Assembly (NCBI GenBank): GCA_950097015.1
Contig: CATNEN010000038.1
Coordinates: 23,821,001 to 23,885,000, forward strand
Direction: 5' to 3'
Length of the DNA stretch: 64,000 bases
Source: Macrostomum hystrix
Taxonomy: Eukaryota; Platyhelminthes; Macrostomidae
Below the pieces are notes generated by a model, which saw only the letters and a list, made by a program, of their open reading frames with translations, was not told where the DNA came from and did no database searches. Position 1 is the first letter of the stretch. Every line of letters begins with the position of its first letter. This document shows, one piece after another, positions 63,569 to 64,000 of the stretch. A program made the position numbers and the translations under genes.

Positions 63569-64000
63569 GTAGAATTTTTAAGGCGAAAAATCTATCGTCT
63601 TTTATGTACACGCACAATGTACATGCACGCCGCTATAGTTTTTGAGAATGCGTGCGTGGGAGGCTTTAGTTGTTGCTATTTTTAGAATTTTTAGATCGCG
63701 CAACCAATTAAATTTCGACGGCGTGAGGTGGGGTAATTATTTTCGGGGTAGAGCTGTGGCATTGACTGCGAAGTACATTAGGCAGTGTACATAAAATACT
63801 TTCGTTTGAATCCTAGTCTAGAAACGATTTTTTATCTTTGCTCCATTATATGATACAATTTTTACTCATTTTGGTTTAAATAACATGTTGTGCAGGACCG
63901 CGAAAAGGCAGGCCCTCTGAATTGCTCAGCTTTTTGCTTCTTTTAATTTTTCCTCGAATTTAAAGTGGTGGACGGACAGACAGACTCAGATGGACAAATT
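63569..64000 (+). other. 3' UTR / downstream of the mucin-like gene
   Basis: AT-rich. ATTAAA (63707-63712) is a candidate poly(A) signal. TGTACA-containing fragments (63605-63625, 63770-63795) recall the SINE family 1 hairpin flanks. Confidence 0.4.

Overview
The window is nuclear DNA of a metazoan. The genes are split by GT-AG introns, and the recognisable products are animal families: a DEG/ENaC channel, a class A peptide GPCR, a mucin-type membrane protein and a BEL/Pao LTR retrotransposon. There are also tRNA-derived SINEs and many minisatellites. Gene style and family content fit an invertebrate, perhaps a lophotrochozoan, but the sequence alone does not fix the phylum.

Layout. At 1-2354 lies the 3' end of a DEG/ENaC channel gene: a donor-like GTAAGT at 7, an intron holding a 56-bp minisatellite, and a last exon at 1640-2354. 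At 2400-7740 are four minisatellites and two SINE pieces. A complete BEL/Pao element occupies 7991-14993, with 338-bp LTRs and one intact 1777-codon gag-pol frame. The stretch 15000-22900 is SINEs plus five minisatellites. A peptide GPCR with an intronless coding exon lies on the minus strand at 22914-24245. The stretch 26000-43000 has no gene I can support; it is minisatellites, SINEs and AT-rich DNA.

The most interesting object is at 43269-63568. Pieces that look unrelated can be joined, by splice signals and codon phase, into one plus-strand gene of about 14 exons and roughly 2160 codons. In order it encodes a signal peptide, a giant Thr/Ser mucin domain built from about 67 copies of a 60-bp VNTR, a conserved extracellular module with a furin-like RRRRKR site, one transmembrane helix, and a cytoplasmic tail with polyA, polyQ/QH and acidic segments. 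The order and the module resemble the UPF0606/KIAA1549 family. One splice (exon 9 to 10) is ambiguous, and the family call needs a profile search.

About 25 kb of the 64 kb (my estimate from boundaries read by eye) is minisatellite, in about 30 arrays with periods from 9 to 60 bp. Several arrays show higher-order structure (180, 432 and 521 bp). The same 16-bp motif recurs at four separate loci in both orientations. Two arrays start at or inside SINE sequence, which suggests how they arose. Seven arrays sit in introns of the mucin-like gene. Most long open frames in the window are by-products of these arrays.
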